Shown here piece after piece: positions 44,096-56,385 of a DNA stretch of 64,000 bases (position 1 is its first letter; each line of letters opens with the position of its first letter). The notes below the pieces were generated by a model. The model saw only the letters and a program-made list of their open reading frames with translations. It was not told the origin of the DNA and searched no databases. The stretch is from Rehmannia glutinosa (Eukaryota; Streptophyta; Magnoliopsida; Lamiales; Orobanchaceae), in assembly GCA_016081115.2 (NCBI GenBank), contig JABTTQ020001791.1:62001-126000 (forward strand), read 5' to 3'. The position numbers were made by a program, and so were the translations under genes.

Positions 44096-45746
44096 CGGCA
44101 TGATTGGTATGCGGGAATGAAGGGAATGGAATGGGCATTCCCAAACCGATTCTCATTCACATGATTGGTATATTTTAAGATGGGAATAGTCATTCCGCAG
44201 GAATGAGTATACCCACGGCTATAGGATTAGCCATACCCTCCCACCCCCATGGTTTTACGTATTCCCAATCCTACCGATATGATGGAGGAGATACAAAGAG
44301 AAGAAGCCAACAATGATACTAATAATGGTGTTGAGCCAACAAATGGAGATGGTCTTGACGACTTAGATGCTTCTATTTCATTTTCTCCTTTGCAATCTCC
44401 ACGATCCGAAGTGAGTCACAATCAAAAGAAAAGAAAGAGAAGTGTTGATAACTTGACGATTATGGCAAATATCAAAGAAGCGACTTCAATTATTGGAAGT
44501 GAAATTGCAAAAGCTAGTCAAGTTTTTGGAAAAGCTATTGGAGTTGATTTGAAATTTCGAAAAGAGACAAAATATTGATTCCGAGATAAGGAAGATCCCC
44601 AATCTTACTATAGAGGAAATTATCAAAGCGGTGTGCCATATAGCTCGCCGCATGAGTTAACCGACGTATTTTTAGCATGACCGAAGAAGGAAGAGAGCAA
44701 AGTTAGTTAAAGCTATTCTACGTGGTGATATTTGAAGTTTTCTCTCTACATAAGTATTTATAATAGTTTGTTAATTATTAAAAATATTGCAACTCTTTTA
44801 TTTTTGGCAAATGAGACATTGATAAATGTGTTGGTTATTTAAATATTTAATTGACTCTTTTGGTTGTTATGGCTTGTATCTTTATTTTCCTACAATTTGT
44901 AATTATCCTTTAGCTTATTATATCATCACGTCCCAATTTGTAAAACTTAATTTTTTTTTAAAGAACGTGCTGTGGATTTTTGTTAGGTTAGCCTAACATC
45001 TCATTTAAATACAGAAGTTAAGCTTTGTTCCCTGTCATAGTTTCTGATTGTGCTGGTGAAGATGGCCGAGGAAGTTAAGCTTTGTTCCCTGTACACTCCC
45101 TATCGTCTCACAGAGCTGCGAAGTTGCTCTCAGCATGCTGGACTTTGAGAGATCAGGAAAATCCTTTGAGTACCTTTTCATGCAGACGCCTCAAATGCAG
45201 GAAGCTTCATAAATTAACTAGCTGACAAGCTTGGGAGTGGTTGAAGATCTATTTTTGGAGGATGTTGAGAAGTCTGAAGGTTTAACATTTGTTGTCTGCT
45301 ATAATTTTGAGCAATATTGGAGATAAAAATAACAGATCTCAGGTTATCAGCGGTCTTCATTTCTAATTTATAGATGTGTGTGCATTGTTATCTGTAAGCT
45401 GTGGGCTTTTTATGGAAAAATTAGAGTATCAGCTAACAACGTTAATCATTGTTATGACGTTGTGTTGGTGTAATGAATTGGTCTAATGTTGTGATTTACT
45501 TTGAAATGTGATATTATATTCAATAAAGTTAAAAATATGGTTAAAACAATTTTTACAAAATTCTACTAAAGGGTAATTTTGTCATTGAAAAAATTTCATT
45601 ACATTCCCATCGTTTTTTAACTTACCAATCATGAGATTGGAATCAAATCGGGATTAACTATTTCATTCCTTTCTCATTTCTTGTTGATACCAATCATAAG
45701 AAAATATATACTTGTATCATTCCATTCCATCATACCAATCATGCCG
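44096..45746 (+). mobile_element. PIF/Harbinger-type element, transposase lost (about 1650 bp)
   Basis: 16-bp perfect inverted ends CGGCATGATTGGTATG (44096) and its complement (ending 45746). The 3-bp flanks are TTA (44093-44095) and TTC (45747-45749), one mismatch from the TWA-type duplication of PIF/Harbinger. The only coding relic is the C-terminal part of the ORF1 (Myb/SANT-like) protein. No DDE transposase. Confidence 0.75.
44249..44755 (+). pseudogene. PIF/Harbinger ORF1 (Myb/SANT-like) C-terminal relic
   Basis: The open part (44249-44578) ends at K-E-T-K-Y. After a frame change the typical tail reads E-I-R-K-I-P-N-L-T-I-E-E-I-I-K-A-V-C-H-I-A-R-R (about 44585-44650), and after further shifts V-K-A-I-L-R-G-D-I and a stop (about 44735). 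This tail is shared by plant proteins related to the L10-interacting MYB family, which include the PIF ORF1. The DNA-binding Myb part is missing, so it is not a host MYB gene. In intact elements ORF1 helps bring the transposase to DNA. Confidence 0.7.
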
Positions 45747-45996
45747 TTCTGAGTTTAAATATTGACTTGGTGGAATAGGATAAGAAAATCTATCCTACTA
45801 AAGTTAATTAAAGAACAATAAAACATGTAGCAGCTCGAGGAAATATTATTTAAAAAAAAAGGTTTTTTATTAAGGATTAACTGATAATATTTTTAAAGTT
45901 TAAAAGTAATATGTAAATATATACATGTGTTAATTCCGAATGATGAATAATGACTATTAAATTACTAGTGGTGACGCGTAAATGAAACAAAATAGA

Positions 45997-46033
<37 letters not shown>
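45997..46033. repeat. (AAT)n microsatellite
   Basis: About 12 uninterrupted AAT units in the F LTR between the PIF element and the small MULE. Confidence 0.95.
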
Positions 46034-46034
<1 letters not shown>

Positions 46035-46124
46035 GTAAGTGGTAATATATGATAATTGTTGGGTTTTATTGTAGGAAACATTTGAGATTGGATAAGGAAT
46101 TTGTTGGAGAAATTTGGGGATCAA

Positions 46125-47717
46125 CACAAAAACTCTTGTCAGACCGTCTAACGGGTCTGACCTGTTAGATGGATCTGACCCGCTGACCCGATGGCATTTC
46201 CGTAATATTAGCAGTGGTGTTTTAGTAGTTTTCAGGGACCACCGGTATTAACAATCCTTCTGAAACGTATTAGTCGTCCTTCTAAAAAGTTCAGTTCTTC
46301 TGAAATGTATTAGTAGTTCCCTGAAGAGTATTAGCAGTTCCCTAAAGAGTATTTTATTATTTCTCCTAAATATACTCCCGAAATGTATTAGCAGTCCCTC
46401 AAAAAAGTATTAGTAGTTCCTCGAAAAAGTATTAGTAGTTCCCTGGAGAGTATTTTAGTAATTTCCCTGAATATAATTAAATTTTTCTCCCGAAATGTAT
46501 TAACAGTCCTTCTGAAAAGTATTAGCCGTCCTTCTAAAAAGTATTAGCAGTTCTTTTAAAATGTATTAGTAGTTCCTTGAAGAGTTTTTTTGTATTTCTC
46601 ATTAATATACTCCCAAAATGTATTAGCAGTCCCTCAAAAAAGTATTAGTAGTTTCTCAAAAAAGTATTAGTAGTTCCCTTGAGAGGTATTTTAGTAGTTT
46701 TCCTGAATATAATTAATTTTTTCTCTCCCGAAATGTATTAGCTGTCCCTCGAAAAAGTATTAGTAGTTTCTCGAAAAAATATTAGTAATTTCCCAGAGAG
46801 TATTTTAGTAGTGCTCCTGCAAAGTATTAGATTTTCTTATAAAATGTATTAGTATTTTCCATAAAACTATTAGCTGACACTAATACTTGTATCATTTAGT
46901 GTTTTCTTCTATTTTCTAGTCGTGTCTTTCATTAGGAACATTCTCAATTCCCAAATTATGAAAGCACAACTTGATTTTCAATGTAATCACCATCTCCATG
47001 ATGTATTAGCTGATTGATTTCAGTGCAAGCCCAGAAAATATTATCAGATTGATTGATGCATACGAACACGGTGAGATTAGGGGAGACTGAAAATGAAGTA
47101 GATGGGGATACATGCAGAGACAGGTTTCTTAAACCCAAACATGTGCGTGTATTCAAGTAATCCTGAAGCAGAAGGTCATGAATTAGAATTTATTTGTGGA
47201 TATTTGATGTACAATATTATACCAAGACAGCTCCTAACTGGATTCTAGGGTTTCTAGAATTAAAATCTTCGACCATGAAGAACCCGCATCCGCCATGATA
47301 AAATTCTAGGGTTTCCAAATACCTACACCGGGAAGGATCCCGGGCATGTCGAATGTTTGGGTTGATGAAGATCAAAGAATGAAACAAAGAGAAGAGAACG
47401 AGATACTTGAGAAGACTCATGATACATCTATGTTTATGGGGCTCTTGTAAATTTACACCACATAAAGTATGATCCACAAATTGTATGATTGCTTTGGCTC
47501 GAGTTAGAGTTGACTGCAAACCAAGACTTGGAAATAATGCAATCAACACGTAATTGCTAGGAAACGCCATGGTTAGTAGACTGTAGACCTGGAGGTGTTA
47601 AAAAGAGTAAGGCCCGTTGAATAATCTCTATTTTGACATTTTAAAGCTCTAGTTGAGAATATTTAGACCCGTCTAACAGATCTAGATCCGTAAGACGGTC
47701 TGACAGGAGACTAGCTC
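46125..47717. mobile_element. Small Mutator-like element (1593 bp)
   Basis: Perfect 9-bp target duplication GGGGATCAA (46116-46124 and 47718-47726). Inverted sub-ends TGTCAGACCGTCTAACGG (46137) and its complement with one mismatch (ending 47705); the outermost ~12 bases are not well matched. No transposase. Interior: a minisatellite (46230-46890) and a unique segment (46900-47640) of unknown origin. Confidence 0.75.
46230..46890. repeat. Degenerate minisatellite, GTATTAGTAGTTCC-type units
   Basis: Roughly 25-30 units of about 20-25 bp with the core GTATTAGTAGTTCCC, separated by short variable runs such as CTCGAAAAA or CTGAAGA. Higher-order blocks of about 120-130 bp, each with a CCTGAATATA segment, recur. 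It forms the left half of the small MULE. Confidence 0.85.
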
Positions 47718-49018
47718 GGGGATCAAAGTGAAGGTGGGCAAAATTTTATTTCTCTAAAGAAAAATTAGGTTTGCTTGCAATTTCATAAATTTCACGACAG
47801 TAGCCATTTCATGAACTTCACGACATTGATCAATTTCATCATTTCACGATATACGTCATTTTTACAATGTTTACAATATAAGACTATTCTATGGTTCTTT
47901 TGTTGTTGTTTCTTTCAAGATAATTTAGTTTGTTAAGAAAAACATTAATTGTGTCATTCATGATTTGAATGTACATTTATGTTCATATTGTAACTCTACT
48001 GACTGTTTGACTTGGCCTTTAGACAAATAAATGTCATTTTAACAAAAATATTGACTGACTGAGTCCATTGTGGTGTGGGTGGATTAGACAATGGATCGAA
48101 TAGCTTGCCTGTGGTCCTTGTTTAATTACCCATTTGCCTATTCCCACATTCTGGTCGGGCCGGAGACGGCGACATAACTTGGGTCGTAGAACGGTATATT
48201 CATGAATATGAAGATCTCTGGGCAAAAGTCCATAGCTAAAGAGACGTCGAGCCAACTGGTAGGGATAAAGTGACTGGGCTTCGGTTGAATATTTTTTTGG
48301 GAGTTCTAAGGAGAACGGACGGGTTTTGTGTCTGATCAACACCGATTTTACGTTTACTGTTTCGGAACTGATTGACTGACTGTTTGATTTTAAACAGGAT
48401 ATCTATTGTTTGTTTTCAAAAGAATCTGAGATATCTATTTTCCAATTGAAAAGCAAAACTTTTACTGTACTCAATTAATTATTGCATAGTGTGCTTTGCA
48501 TCATTGCTAGCATTAAAAATTAATTTATCCTCATTGAATTGCAATATGTTCTCGATCATGTGGTATATGAATCTTTTGTTCATGCATACATGAATATCTT
48601 TTGGCACACTAAATATTTTGCTCATGCCAAAAGGAAATATTTTAGTCTTCAAATATTGCATTCCCCTACCCAACCTACTGAGCTTGTTTAGCTCACCCCA
48701 TGATTTTATAAAATATTTCGAGACCGAATATTTTGAGATCAATGAGACCGACACGAGACTTTTGGACCAGGATTGATTCAACATAGTGTTCCATTATGAG
48801 GACATATTTGCCAGTGTTTGGACAGTGTAGCTATTATCTTGTAAAGACAGGTTACTTGAAACTCTAATTTAATTGTATGGATTTATAGACTTTCGATGTA
48901 TTTATGATTTTTAGTTATTTGTACATTAGATAAGAGCTCATGTCGAGCCTAAGTTGATGAATATGTGTAGTTGTAATTGGGTGCTATTTTGATTACGTAA
49001 TTGGGGTGTGACAGGAGG

Positions 49019-49903
49019 TGGCGCCACCCCCTGTGGAAAAAGAAAAGGTAAAATATGCTCCAACCATTGCAAGAACTGAGGTACCTATCCCTTTCCCGCA
49101 AAGGTTTCAGAAAAAGAAATTAGATGATCAATTTCTAAAATTTTTGGAAATTTTTAAGAAAATCGAATCAATATACCTTTTGCGGATGCACTTGAACAAA
49201 TGTCAAACTATGCGAAATTTCTTAAAGATATCATAGCAAAGAAAAGAAAAATCTCGGAATATGAAACGGTGAAACTGACAGAGGAGTGTAGTGAAATTAT
49301 TCAAAGGAAGTTACCTCAAAAATGCAAGGATCCCGGGAGTTTCACGATTCCATGCGTAATTGGGGGAACAACCTTTAATAAAGCACTATGCGACTTAAGT
49401 GCAAGCATTAACTTGATGACATTATCAATATTTCGAAAATTGGGATTAGGCGAAGTAAAGCCTACAACAATTACCCTACAATTAGCAAATCGCTCGGTAA
49501 CATATCCAAAAGGGTGATTGAAGATGTGTTAGTAAAGGTAGACAATATCATCTTCCCAGCAGACTTCATTGTGTTGGAGATGGAAGAGGACCGAGAGGTT
49601 CCATTAATTCTGGGAAGACCATTCTTGGCCACAGGTAGAGAACTAATCGATGTGCGAAAAGGTGAATTAACATTACGAGTAAATGATGAACACATATTAT
49701 TTTCGATTTACAAAGCTATGCAATTTCATGAAAACGCCGAACATTGCAACATGATTAATGTGCTAACCCCATGCATGGAAGCCGAGTTTGAACAGGTTGT
49801 GATGAAAGACGTATTGGAATGGTGCTTAAGTCACTCAATGGAATCCCAAGGTATGTGTTTAGATGTTACTAACAATGAGGTTATCGATTTTATGTTTGCC
49901 TTA
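49019..49903 (+). pseudogene. Athila protease region
   Basis: Continues the gag-pol frame after F. P-I-P-F-P-Q-R-F-Q-K-K-K-L-D (49087) and Y-A-K-F-L-K-D-I (49208) precede the protease: G-S-F-T-I-P-C-V-I-G-G, then A-L-C-D-L-S-A-S-I-N-L-M (the active-site D-L-G-A with G replaced by S), L-I-L-G-R-P-F-L-A-T-G-R about 85 residues on. Frames change near 49150-49210 and near 49510. Cut by the LTR of B at 49904. Confidence 0.85.
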
Positions 49904-51389
49904 TGTTGGGAAATTATTTTGTAGATTTTGATGAATGCCATGTAAAACTTAGATTAGAATGTTGGCACCCCATTTTCCTTGTAATTCTAATTGTAATAGA
50001 TAGGGCTGAATGAGCTGAGTCAAGTCAGCTATGGCTGGGAATACAAGAAGTCAACTGAAGAAGTGAAGTGAAGACTCCGCTGAGGAACAGATGAGTATGG
50101 CCAAGATAGAAAACTGCAGATGAAACAGCTGAGGGACAGTTGTGTGAAGAGTCAGTTAAGTCAACTTGAAAAGCCATGTCACAAGTTGAAGTGACAGATG
50201 AGTCTTTCAATGATTGAAGCAGACTCAAGTCACCTGGGGAAAAGGTAGCTGCAAAGAGGAGTTAACTGAAAAGAATCCGTTGCACAGAAGTCAAGAACTT
50301 TACTTAAATAAGTAATACTTCCATGCTGCCATGTCTTAAAGTGCTCAGTCCCAGAAGTGTGCAAAAGGAATAAACCAATGGGAAGCACTGCACCTCGTGT
50401 CAGATCCTGAAAAGTTGAACATTCATTTAATACGAGGAAAGGTCTACATCTCAAGACTGAAGACCAAGAAAAGACAAGCCAACGAACACAAGTGACTTTT
50501 GAAATTCAGCCTATCTCTTCAATGGGCAGATTTTTCACTATAAAAGGCTGAGGAATTTCATTGAGAAAAGGTTACCTTGCACACCTGAGAAATCAAGCAC
50601 TATTCAAACTGGAACCTGCAAAATATTCTCAAGATATTCAAACAAAATCCTCAAGCCTAAATCTCGAAGGAAATCGATCTAACACCAAGCTGTGAAAGAA
50701 AGACAACTTCAAACTGTTGAAGAGGAATCTTTTGAAGAATCAAAAGGGGTCTACTTTCCAAGGAGGATTGTAGGAATGTTCAAGGTCGAACCAATCTCAA
50801 GTTATTGGAGGGCTTCGTGATCAAATCCAAGAAGCTTGAGAAAGTGAGCTGAAGTAGCAAGACAATTTTGCCCGTGAAGAAGCCGAGTCGGACGAGAAGC
50901 TTTGTGTGATCAAGGCATCTCGAGTCCGAGTCAAGAGCAAGTCACTGCGTGATCAAGACTTGTGTCTCAGACTGATAACCACTTTGTAAACTGATAATTA
51001 CTTAGTGGATTCCTCCAGGAGTTGGCGAAGCGAGGAGTAGAAGAATTACCCCATCTTCGAACCTCTATAAAATTTACTATCCAACTAATAAAATTACTAA
51101 GTGCTAAAATCAAGTGTTAAAACAAAGATAAATCAAATTCAATGGTGTTAAGTCTTCCGCTGAAAAACTTATCACAGCCAAGTTAAGTCTTAGACTAAAC
51201 AGCTGAGTTATTCTATCAACTCTATCGAGTCCGCTGAGTGGCTAACTCTGTTTGATTAACTAACTTAGATGTCCTCAAGGACTTAGTTTGTGTATTAACT
51301 CGTAATATTTTAAAAGGACTAAAATCGAAAAGTTGGTAAGGTTTATTCAACCCCCTTCTAAACCTTACTTACACCCCTTGGGACCTACA
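49904..51389 (+). repeat. 5' LTR of element B (1486 bp)
   Basis: TGTTGGG start and CCTACA end, with TATAAAA at 50539-50545. Homologous throughout with 5130-6714 and, reversed, with 58157-59730. Confidence 0.92.
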
Positions 51390-51391
51390 AG

Positions 51392-51403
51392 TGGTATCAG
51401 AGC
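51392..51403 (+). other. Primer binding site of element B
   Basis: Exact TGGTATCAGAGC two bases after the LTR, complementary to initiator tRNA-Met. Confidence 0.92.
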
Positions 51404-51515
51404 GGTTGGTTCATTGAGCCTTCCGCACTGGTTACTGAACTAGATCTCCAATCTTTCAAAGAAACTTTTAACACTTGCTCTTTCAAAAATCATTTTTTTT
51501 TGCAAAGTTATTATC

Positions 51516-53662
51516 ATGGAAGCAAATTTGACACGCATTCCCATGTTCACTATTGAGGAATTTGATGACTGGAAAATTCGTATGCAGGCTCATCTATCTG
51601 CTTTACATGATGAAATGTGGATAGTGATAGAGGATGGGCCATCAGTAAATGCGAAAGTGAACAAACAGACGAAGAGCATTTGCGGTGAAGGAGAAGAAGT
51701 TGTTGTTGAGGCAAGACCAGCCCTAGTTGAGAAACCAAGGACTGAGTGGACAAACGAGGACAGAAAAAGATACAACTTGGACAATGTAGCCAAGGACATA
51801 CTTTAAAAAACTTTGACAAAGAAATGTTCAACAAAGTCAAATCTTGCCAAACTGCAAAACAAATGGGATAAATTAACTTTAATTTGTGAAGGATCTCGAG
51901 CAAATTAAAGAAAACAAATTGTATTCTTTGTAAAGAAATTTGAAAATTTTAAAATGCTTGCTTGAGTGAAACCTTGGATCATTTGGATGCTAGATTCATG
52001 AAATCACAAATGAACTATCGCGACTTGGGAAAGAATATACAGAAGGAAATATGTATGAAAATCCGAGAAGCCTCCCAATGTGAATGGGAAATGAAGGTCA
52101 TGGCTCGAGACATTCAATGAACCTCACAACAACATCCAATCATGAGCTATTCTCAGACCTCAAAGCCTATGAGTTTGAGCTGAGAAGAAAAGATCAAGAG
52201 GAGACAGTTATACCCAAAACAGCTGCATTTATAGTCAAGGATGGGAAGAGAGCTGAGGTCAAGGAAGTCATTGACCAGAAGGAGATTGCCCTGATGGTTA
52301 AAAGATTCAACAAGTTCTTCAACAAGAACTATAAAAGAAACAAGGGTGAGTCGTCCAGGAGACATTCAGCTCCCTCCAAGTCAAGGGAAGATAGGCCACC
52401 CAAGAGAGCTGAGCATCAAAAAGTTGAATATCAGAGAGCTGATAATTCAAGGACTGAAAGAAATGACCAAAGAGCTAAGAACTCGTGTTGGGCTGCAGAC
52501 AACCAGGACACTTCGCTATTTGATGTCCATATCCAAGAGTCAATAAATACGGGGAATGAAGAAGAAAGAAAAGTCTTGAGAGAAAGAAGATAGGAAAAAA
52601 AAAAAGGATATGTTGGTCGTTGAGAGGCTTGAGACAGCTAAGTCTAAAAAGCGACAGACTCGAGAAAATAGTGAAGTGACTACTCAAGTGATTCGAAGAA
52701 GAAGCAATGATCGTCTAATGGCTAAAGAACAAGATCAACGGACCAAGAAGATGAGGTACACTCTAACTCATCTCACTCAGATTCGAGTGATAGTGATTGT
52801 GACACACACACTTCATCACCCACTGATCTTTATGATTCATTAGGCAAAATGATGAAAGACTTTGAGCACATTAAATCCTCACACACACTATTAAATGAGG
52901 AAAATAGCCAGCTCAAAAGTCAAAACTCACAGCTGACTAAGGAGCTGAGTATTCTGAGTCACATAGCTGATGAGAACAAAGAGCCGAAGGCTGAGAATGC
53001 TAAACTAATAGCAAAGATAGCTACTATAGAAAAGAGGGAAAATGATCTCAAAAAATGTGATTGCGTCATTTACAAAGTCATCTAAATCATTGGATGACCT
53101 TATTATGAGCCAAAAAGAGTGTGGAGATAAGACAGGCATAGGATTCAATTCCTTTATGCACAGTCAAGCTCCTAGAGTGATTTTGGAAAAAGGATCTTCA
53201 AGTAATGAAGCATCTCAAAAATCCAAGACACCAAATGTTGCACCCTCATTCACTCCAAAGCACAATCACAAACAAACTGGCCTTGAATATAAAGGAAAAG
53301 GAAAAAGCGGTTGATTGAGTATCCGAGAGGAAAGCGAGAAGAAATCCAGTAGAGTTCCTCGGCAAACTCCAAATAGGAAGTACTCTGTGAAGAATAAACA
53401 GAGCTACCAAAAACCCCAGAAGTTTTATCAAAGAAACACATATGATGGAAATGGTAGAAATTACCCGAGTCAAACTGATTGGAATAATGTGACATATCAG
53501 CAAAGACCAATGGAATACAAGCCTAAATGGCAAAGACCTAGAACACAACAAAGGTCATTCCAAAGGCAAAAGAACTATTATCAGCACACAGTTGCACCCA
53601 AGCACTATACTCAAAAACATCACAACTACCCAAAGAAGGCAATTGCTAAAACACACACATAG
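51516..53662 (+). pseudogene. Element B gag
   Basis: ATG 51516 is the first after the PBS and starts the typical copia capsid (residues 8-30: I-P-M-F-T-I-E-E-F-D-D-W-K-I-R-M). The frame breaks at 51804 and resumes around 52084-52593 with E-L-F-S-D-L-K-A-Y-E-F-E-L. A CCHC knuckle relic is split by a one-base shift at 52485-52530 (C-R-Q-P-G-H-F-A in one frame). A coiled-coil segment follows (52849-53085, repeated L-x-x-E-N), as in the long gags of Sireviruses. Then a basic Gln/Tyr/Arg-rich tail ends at 53660. At least five frame changes. Confidence 0.85.
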
Positions 53663-53699
53663 GTATACAGACAAAAGAGACAGTTGTATGAACCTAAAA

Positions 53700-54260
53700 C
53701 CCCCAAGCAATTTGCCAACGTGAGTTATGATTATGGCATAGATAGATGGCAACCTCTTAGAGTCAAGTCATTTGGCTATAGGTTGGTTGGATCATCTTAC
53801 AAAGACTAACCCCTCGGGACCCGGACAAGCATGGGTACCTAAAAACTAATTCCTTGATTGCGGGTTCAAGGCAGTGAATGCCAAGGAACCTGGTACATGG
53901 ATAGTGGTTGTTCCGGACATATGACAGAAACAAGAAAAATGTCAAGATTCAAGGAGATTAGAGGCGCAAAAGTTATATATGGAGGAAATGAAGCTCCAGG
54001 GAAATAAGAGGCTTTGGATCCATCAAGAAAAATGGATTAGAAATCACGGATGTAGCTTATGTTGAAGGCCTCAACTTCAACTTTGTTAAGCATCGCCCAA
54101 CTCGTGACAAGAGCTATAATGTTGGATTCAATATGGGAGTGTGCCAAATTAAAGATACTGAATCAAATGAAATAGTGTTGCAGGGATCCAGACAGAAGAA
54201 CATGTATGTAGTAGACTGGTCTACTGCCACACCAAGCACCTGTCTATTAGCAAAAAGCAC
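53700..54260 (+). pseudogene. Element B protease
   Basis: G-T-W-Y-M-D-S-G-C-S-G-H-M-T with the catalytic Asp at 53900-53902 is the copia protease active site. F-G-N/G-G-x-x-A-P-G-K (53980) and G-S-I-K-K/N-G-L-E-I-T-D-V-A-Y-V-E-G-L (54010-54070) follow. Frames break near 53890 and 54005. Confidence 0.8.
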
Positions 54261-54261
54261 A

Positions 54262-55230
54262 GCCGAATCAAGTTGGTTGTGGCACAAGAAGCCGAGTCAT
54301 CGAATATCAAGACAATCAACAAGCTTGCAAGGAGTCATCTTGTGGAAGGATTGCGGACTCGATTGTACAAGAAGGAAAGTGTTTGTGATGCATGTCAGAT
54401 GGGAAAGCAGATCAAATCATCATTTAAAGAGAAGTCTAGTCCGTCTTCAACAAGAATATTAAATCTGTTGCATATGGATTTATTTGGTCCTGTTGAACCA
54501 GCCAGTATAAGTGGAAAGAAATACACTTTAGTGGTGGTGGATGATTATTCAAGATACACATGGACAATCTTTATGTGCAAAAAGAAAGAAACCTTGCAGA
54601 AACTACCTCAGCTGATGAAAAGAGTTCAAAATGAAAAGAGTCAAACCATTATAAAGATAAGATCGATAGAGGGACCGAGTTTGTCAATGGGATAATAACT
54701 CGATCTTGTGTTGAAAATGGTATTGCTCATGAGTTATCAGTGACAAGAACTCCACAATGAGAATGGAGTAGTGAAAGAAGGAAAGAACTCTCAAGGAAGC
54801 CGCAAGGACCATGTTAGTTGAAGTTGGATCGCTAAACGATTTTGGGTTGAAGCCATCAACACCGCATGCTACACTCAGAATAGATGCATGATTAATAGAC
54901 AGCTGACAAAGACTCCCTATGAAATCTGGATAGGGAGAAAGCCAAATTTCGGGTACTTCAGAAAATTTGGATGTAAATGCTTCATTCACAACAATGGCAA
55001 GGATAATCTAAAGGCTTTTGATGCTAAAGTGATGAAGGTATCTTTTGGGGATACTCGGTGAGAGCAAAGCCTATAGAGTATTGAACAAGAAGACTATGGT
55101 CACGCGAAAGAGTCTATTCGGGTGGTTTTTGATGAACCCAATGTGAATGGAGAAGACATTGAAGAGTTAGTCGATAAATTTGAATCACCCAACTATGCGA
55201 GAAAGAGTCCTTATGTTGAAGTCAAGCAAG
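54262..55230 (+). pseudogene. Element B integrase
   Basis: Zinc domain: W-L-W-H-K, N-I-K-T-I-N-K-L and C-D-A-C-Q-M-G-K (54273-54415). Core: H-M-D-L-F-G-P-V with the first catalytic Asp (about 54475) and V-V-V-D-D-Y-S-R-Y-T-W-T. From 54655 frames break repeatedly; the second Asp region has lost bases (R-S-I-E-G-P-S where R-S-D-x-G-x-E-F is expected), and E-R-R-K-E-L is near 54775. A-I-N-T-A-C-Y relic near 54855. Not functional. Confidence 0.8.
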
Positions 55231-55275
55231 AGTAATCAACCAAGATGAAGATGGGATATTTGAATCTCAAAGACA

Positions 55276-56385
55276 GTGGAAAATCTGCAGAATCGAATGA
55301 TGATGAGAGAGCTGCTCAAGTCAACACAAAGTTGCAAGACGGGTTTGAACCCGGTGACTTGCTTCAACCTCGATGTCGATGGTGAGAGACCATCCACCGA
55401 GCTAGTCATTGGAGATGTGAGAGATGGTGTAAGAACCAGATCCGAGCTCGAAGAAGCAATGTTCACTTGTTTTATTTCCCAGATAGAGCCAAAAGATGTG
55501 TCCCAAGCATTGGATGACACACATTGGATTCAAGCCATGCAAGAAGAGCTGAATCAGTTTGAAAGGAAAAAGGTATGGGAATTGGTACAAAGACCAACCC
55601 ATCAGAATGTTACTGGCACAAAATGGGTTTTCAAAAACAAGATGAATGAGGAAGGATCTGTGGTAAGAAACAAAGCAAGATTGGTAGCCAAAGGGTATTG
55701 CCAAGAAGAGGGAATAGATTTTGATGAAACATTTGCTCATGTTGCTAGATTAGAAGCAATAAGGATGTTTCTTGCCTATGCTGTACACAAGAACTTCATT
55801 GTATATCAAATGGATGTGAAAAGTGCATTCTTAAATGGATTATTGGAAGAAGAAGTCTATGTTGAGCAACCTCCAGGCTTTGAGCAGAAGACCATTGGAG
55901 ATAAGGTGTACAAGCTCAAGAAAGCTTTATATGGATTCAAACAAGCACCTAGAGCATGGTATGACACATTGTCTCAATTTCTAACTAATAATGGATTTAC
56001 CAAAGGCAAAGTGGATAGAACACTCTTCAGAATTCAAGATGGAGAGAGTATACTGCTTGTTCAGATATACGTGGATGATATCATTTTTGGATCCACAAAC
56101 AAAGAGCTATGTGATAAGTTCTCAAACCTCATGCAAGGTAAATTTGAAATGAGCATGATGGGAGAGCTAACCTTCTTCCTAGGACTTCAAGTTAAGCAGC
56201 TGAAGGATGGAACCTTCATAAGTCAAACTAAGTACACCAGAGATTTAATGAAGAAATTTGGTATGGAAGAGAAGTCTTCTGTAAAAATACCAATGAATAC
56301 ATCAGTTAAGATGGACATGGATGCAGATGGTAAACCTGTAGATCAAACAAGATCAGAGCACTCATTGGGTCATTTCTCTATTTAA
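55276..56385 (+). pseudogene. Element B reverse transcriptase (RVT_2), best preserved domain
   Basis: Open for 369 codons; the ATG is not a real start since RT is part of a polyprotein. RT motifs: W-I-Q-A-M-Q-E-E-L-N-Q-F-E (residue ~86), T-K-W-V-F-K-N-K, R-L-V-A-K-G-Y, Q-M-D-V-K-S-A-F-L-N-G (first catalytic Asp), K-A-L-Y-G-F-K-Q-A-P-R-A-W-Y and Y-V-D-D-I-I-F-G-S-T at 56068-56097 (catalytic pair). All are intact. A frameshift at about 56365 leads into RNase H. The extent of the open frame contrasts with heavy damage elsewhere in B. Confidence 0.9.

Larger units (their letters stand above)
41879..49013 (+). repeat. F: Tekay-like solo LTR inserted in Athila, carrying four nested insertions or repeats
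   Basis: Start TGTGAGACACC and end GGGGTGTGACA are typical of Tekay/Del gypsy LTRs. Flanks AGAGG (41874-41878) and GGAGG (49014-49018) are a 5-bp duplication with one mismatch. No gypsy genes inside. Without nested material it is about 3 kb. The stretch 48180-48340 shares an order of motifs with G1/G2 (GGAGTT..AAGGA.GAACG..TGTCTGATC), so F and G are distant relatives. Unassigned parts, 41879-42133, 43255-44095, 45747-46115 and 47727-49013, are LTR sequence without genes. Confidence 0.75.
38806..49903 (+). mobile_element. Athila-type Ty3/gypsy retrotransposon, 5' part
   Basis: LTR, tRNA-Asp-type PBS, gag and protease of the Athila lineage. It is split by the solo LTR F (41879-49013) and cut at 49903 by copia B. 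RT, integrase and the 3' LTR would lie beyond the window, after B and C. Gag ends E-E-Q-D-T-A-E-E at 41878 and resumes in register after F. Confidence 0.88.

Noticed and set aside
44249..44578. Host MYB/trihelix-type gene
   Set aside because: Only the C-terminal tail common to PIF/Harbinger ORF1 is present, between inverted ends; the DNA-binding part is missing.
46230..46890. CRISPR-like array
   Set aside because: Units are degenerate, spacers are not unique sequences, and the context is a plant MULE; it is a minisatellite.
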